Shown here in pieces: positions 62,244-64,000 of a stretch of DNA of 64,000 bases (the stretch's first letter is position 1; the number at the start of each line of letters is the position of its first letter). The stretch spans positions 1,302,001 to 1,366,000 of the forward strand of contig CAVOGG010000004.1 in NCBI GenBank assembly GCA_963695175.1, read 5' to 3'. Both the position numbers and the translations under genes were made by a program. This DNA is from Fodinibacter sp963695175 (GTDB lineage: Bacteria; Actinomycetota; Actinomycetes; Actinomycetales; Dermatophilaceae). The notes under the pieces were generated by a model, which was not told the origin of the DNA, did no database searches, and saw only the letters and a list, made by a program, of their open reading frames with translations.

Positions 62244-64000
62244 ATGTGCGGCATCGCCGGCTACTACGGACTCCACGCCGACCACGACCTGCTGGAACGG
62301 ATGAACGACTGCCAGCAGCACCGCGGGCCGGACGGCGAGGGGATCGTCACCAGCGGCCCGTGCGGCCTGGCCCACCGGCGGCTGTCGATCATCGACGTCG
62401 CGCACGGCCAGCAGCCGATGGACACCGCCGACGGGCGCTACTCGATCGCGTACAACGGCGAGGTCTACAACTACCTCGACCTGCGCGAGGAGCTCGTCGG
62501 CCTGGGCCGCGAGTTCACGACCGACTCCGACACCGAGGTGGTGCTCCAGGCCTTCGCGCAGTGGGGCCCGGACGCCTTCGACCGGTTCAACGGGATGTTC
62601 GGCCTGGCCATCTGGGACCGCGAGGAGAAGCGGCTCACCCTGGCGCGTGACCACTTCGGCATCAAGCCGGTCTACGTCGCCCGGGTGCCCGCGCCGAGCG
62701 GTGAGGGCGAGGTGCTGCTCTTCGCCAGCGAGATCAAGCCGCTCCTGGCCAGCGGCCTGTACGACAAGCGGGTCAACGAGCGCTCGGTCTACCGCTACCT
62801 GCGCTTCCGGGCGCACGAGGACGGCACCGAGACCTTCTTCGACGGCATCGAGCGGCTCGCCCCGGGCGAGATGCTCACGGCCGACGGGAGCGGCATCCAG
62901 CGGCGCATGTTCACCCGGCTCAAGGAGGAGCTGCTCGAGCGCGCGCACGAGCAGCGGCCCTACGACGACGCCGCGGCCGCCGAGTACAAGCGACTGCTCG
63001 TCGAGTCGGTGCGGCTGCGCCTGCAGTCGGAGGTGCCGGTCGGCACGTCGCTGTCCGGGGGGCTCGACTCCAGCGCCGTCGCGGTCATCATCAACCAGCA
63101 GCTGAACGAGGGCGACGAGCTGTCGACCCGCGCGGTCGGCACCCGCCAGAACACCTTCTCGGCGGTCTTCCCCGGCTCGATCAACGACGAGGAGCGCTAC
63201 GTCGACGACGTCCTCGAGATCTGCACCGGCCACGTCGACTCGCACAAGATCCTGCCCACGGCCGACGAGTTCAAGGCCGACCTGGTCGACTTCATCCGCA
63301 CCCAGGAGGAGCCGCTCATCTCCTCCGGCCCGTACGCGCAGTTCCAGGTGATGCGCGAGGCCACCAAGCACGTCACGGTGCTGCTCGACGGCCAGGGCGC
63401 CGACGAGATGATGGCCGGCTACATCCCCTACTACTTCGTCTACCTGCGCCAGCTGCGCGCCCAGGGCGCCACGACGGCCGCGGCCGAGCTCGCCAAGAGC
63501 CTCGACGTGCTCTACCGGCTGGGGCGCTTCAAGCTCAAGGCCAAGGTCACGCTGAAGAAGACGATCCCGGTCACCCAGCTGATGAACCGCGAGTTCGTCG
63601 CCGCCCACACCGGCGAGCGCTACGTCTCCGAGGGCGCCAACCTCAAGAAGCGGCTCGTCGAGGACCTCTTCCACAACTCGCTGCCGAGCCTGCTGCGCTA
63701 CGAGGACAAGAACACCATGCGCTTCTCGCTCGAGGGGCGCGTGCCGTTCCTCGACAAGGAGGTGCTGAAGTTCATCTTCAGCCTGTCCGACGAGGCGATC
63801 ATCAAGGACGGCTGGAACAAGCGGGTGCTGCGCGACGCCACCCGCGGGCTGCTGCCCGAGTCGATCAACCGCCGCCGCAACAAGATCGGGTTCACCACCC
63901 CGCAGGTCGAGTGGTTCATGCGGCTGAAGAACCACTTCTACAACATCTTCCTCAGCGAGTCGTTCGCCAACCGGCCCTACGTGAACCAGACCGAGGTCAT
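62244..64000 (+). CDS. asnB: Asparagine synthetase (glutamine-hydrolysing), 3' end missing
   Basis: AsnB converts aspartate and glutamine to asparagine. The frame runs from ATG 62244 to the window end without a stop, giving 585 residues so far. It begins MCGIAGYYGL, with Cys2 the N-terminal glutaminase nucleophile. HRGPDGEG, AHRRLSIIDVAHGQQPM, YNGEVYNYLDLREEL and FNGMFGLAIWDREEKRLTLA with RDHFGIKP complete that domain. The synthetase domain has the pyrophosphatase motif GTSLSGGLDSSAVAV (about residue 268), LLDGQGADEMMAGYIPYYFV (about 377) and RYEDKNTMRFSLEGRVPFLD (about 485). Family length is about 590-650, so little is missing. Related synthetases can amidate other substrates, but nothing around this gene suggests that. 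Confidence 0.92.
   Translation, partial: MCGIAGYYGLHADHDLLERMNDCQQHRGPDGEGIVTSGPCGLAHRRLSIIDVAHGQQPMDTADGRYSIAYNGEVYNYLDLREELVGLGREFTTDSDTEVVLQAFAQWGPDAFDRFNGMFGLAIWDREEKRLTLARDHFGIKPVYVARVPAPSGEGEVLLFASEIKPLLASGLYDKRVNERSVYRYLRFRAHEDGTETFFDGIERLAPGEMLTADGSGIQRRMFTRLKEELLERAHEQRPYDDAAAAEYKRLLVESVRLRLQSEVPVGTSLSGGLDSSAVAVIINQQLNEGDELSTRAVGTRQNTFSAVFPGSINDEERYVDDVLEICTGHVDSHKILPTADEFKADLVDFIRTQEEPLISSGPYAQFQVMREATKHVTVLLDGQGADEMMAGYIPYYFVYLRQLRAQGATTAAAELAKSLDVLYRLGRFKLKAKVTLKKTIPVTQLMNREFVAAHTGERYVSEGANLKKRLVEDLFHNSLPSLLRYEDKNTMRFSLEGRVPFLDKEVLKFIFSLSDEAIIKDGWNKRVLRDATRGLLPESINRRRNKIGFTTPQVEWFMRLKNHFYNIFLSESFANRPYVNQTEV

Overview
The window is very GC-rich DNA (roughly 70% or more by eye), densely packed with genes on both strands. 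Codons end in G or C, GTG starts are common, and many stop and start codons overlap. The gene content is that of an actinobacterium: mca, DUF4307, a WhiB regulator, a short-type cis-prenyl transferase, PIN-PhoH, GuaB3, a ChoD-like GMC oxidoreductase, a DUF222/HNH protein and a His-tailed GroEL1. The block glmS ... nnrD-alr-hydrolase-tsaE-tsaB-rimI-tsaD ... groES-groEL1 ... whiB ... guaB-guaB3-choD-like ... guaA keeps the order of the Mycobacterium tuberculosis Rv3436c-to-Rv3396c region, as I recall it. A member of the Micrococcales, perhaps Intrasporangiaceae, fits best; that placement is inference.

Layout. 1-13.8 kb: the 3' part of a dienoyl-CoA reductase, a GtrA-type remnant, a divergent TetR / MarR-MFS efflux locus, msrA, a secreted protein, metB, a frameshifted mutL-like gene, a class V aminotransferase, a VOC protein with a DrrAB-type ABC exporter, a NifX-like protein and a PhzF protein. 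13.8-21.4 kb: greA, DUF4307, mca with a small membrane protein, hemolysin III, a cis-prenyl transferase, PIN-PhoH, a secreted transglycosylase-like protein and coaA. 21.5-30.2 kb: glmS, acpS, the NAD(P)HX repair enzyme, alr, a hydrolase and the t6A genes tsaE-tsaB-rimI-tsaD, almost all overlapping or closely spaced. 30.2-38.6 kb: a NagZ-like lipoprotein, nucleoside hydrolase plus ribokinase, a methyltransferase, groES-groEL under two CIRCE operators, a repeat-rich gene desert, an S4 protein and a WhiB regulator. 38.8-48.5 kb: guaB, a P1 peptidase, a second MFS exporter, guaB3, an aldehyde dehydrogenase, a GMC oxidoreductase and DUF1905. 48.6-57.4 kb: a heterodimeric ABC exporter with one degenerate ATPase half, a molybdenum-type oxidoreductase operon, SURF1, DUF3817 and guaA. 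57.6-64 kb: DUF222/HNH, a two-domain VOC protein, an ankyrin protein, a lipase-like hydrolase and asnB running off the end.

Working together: guaB, guaB3 and guaA cover guanine nucleotide synthesis. glmS, alr, the NagZ-like enzyme and the cis-prenyl transferase serve the cell envelope. tsaB/D/E with rimI form the t6A/acetylation cassette. Two MFS pumps and two ABC exporters provide efflux.

Noteworthy structure: a four-copy family of intergenic palindromes (30.2, 37.5, 43.4 and 48.5 kb), a 117-bp duplication flanking one copy, other isolated palindromes, a strongly over-used GGATGCCG word, many leaderless genes with a TANNNT box 6-8 nt before the start codon, and four genes that each look interrupted by one extra base, which may be sequence errors. 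No rRNA, tRNA, CRISPR array, transposase or prophage was seen.
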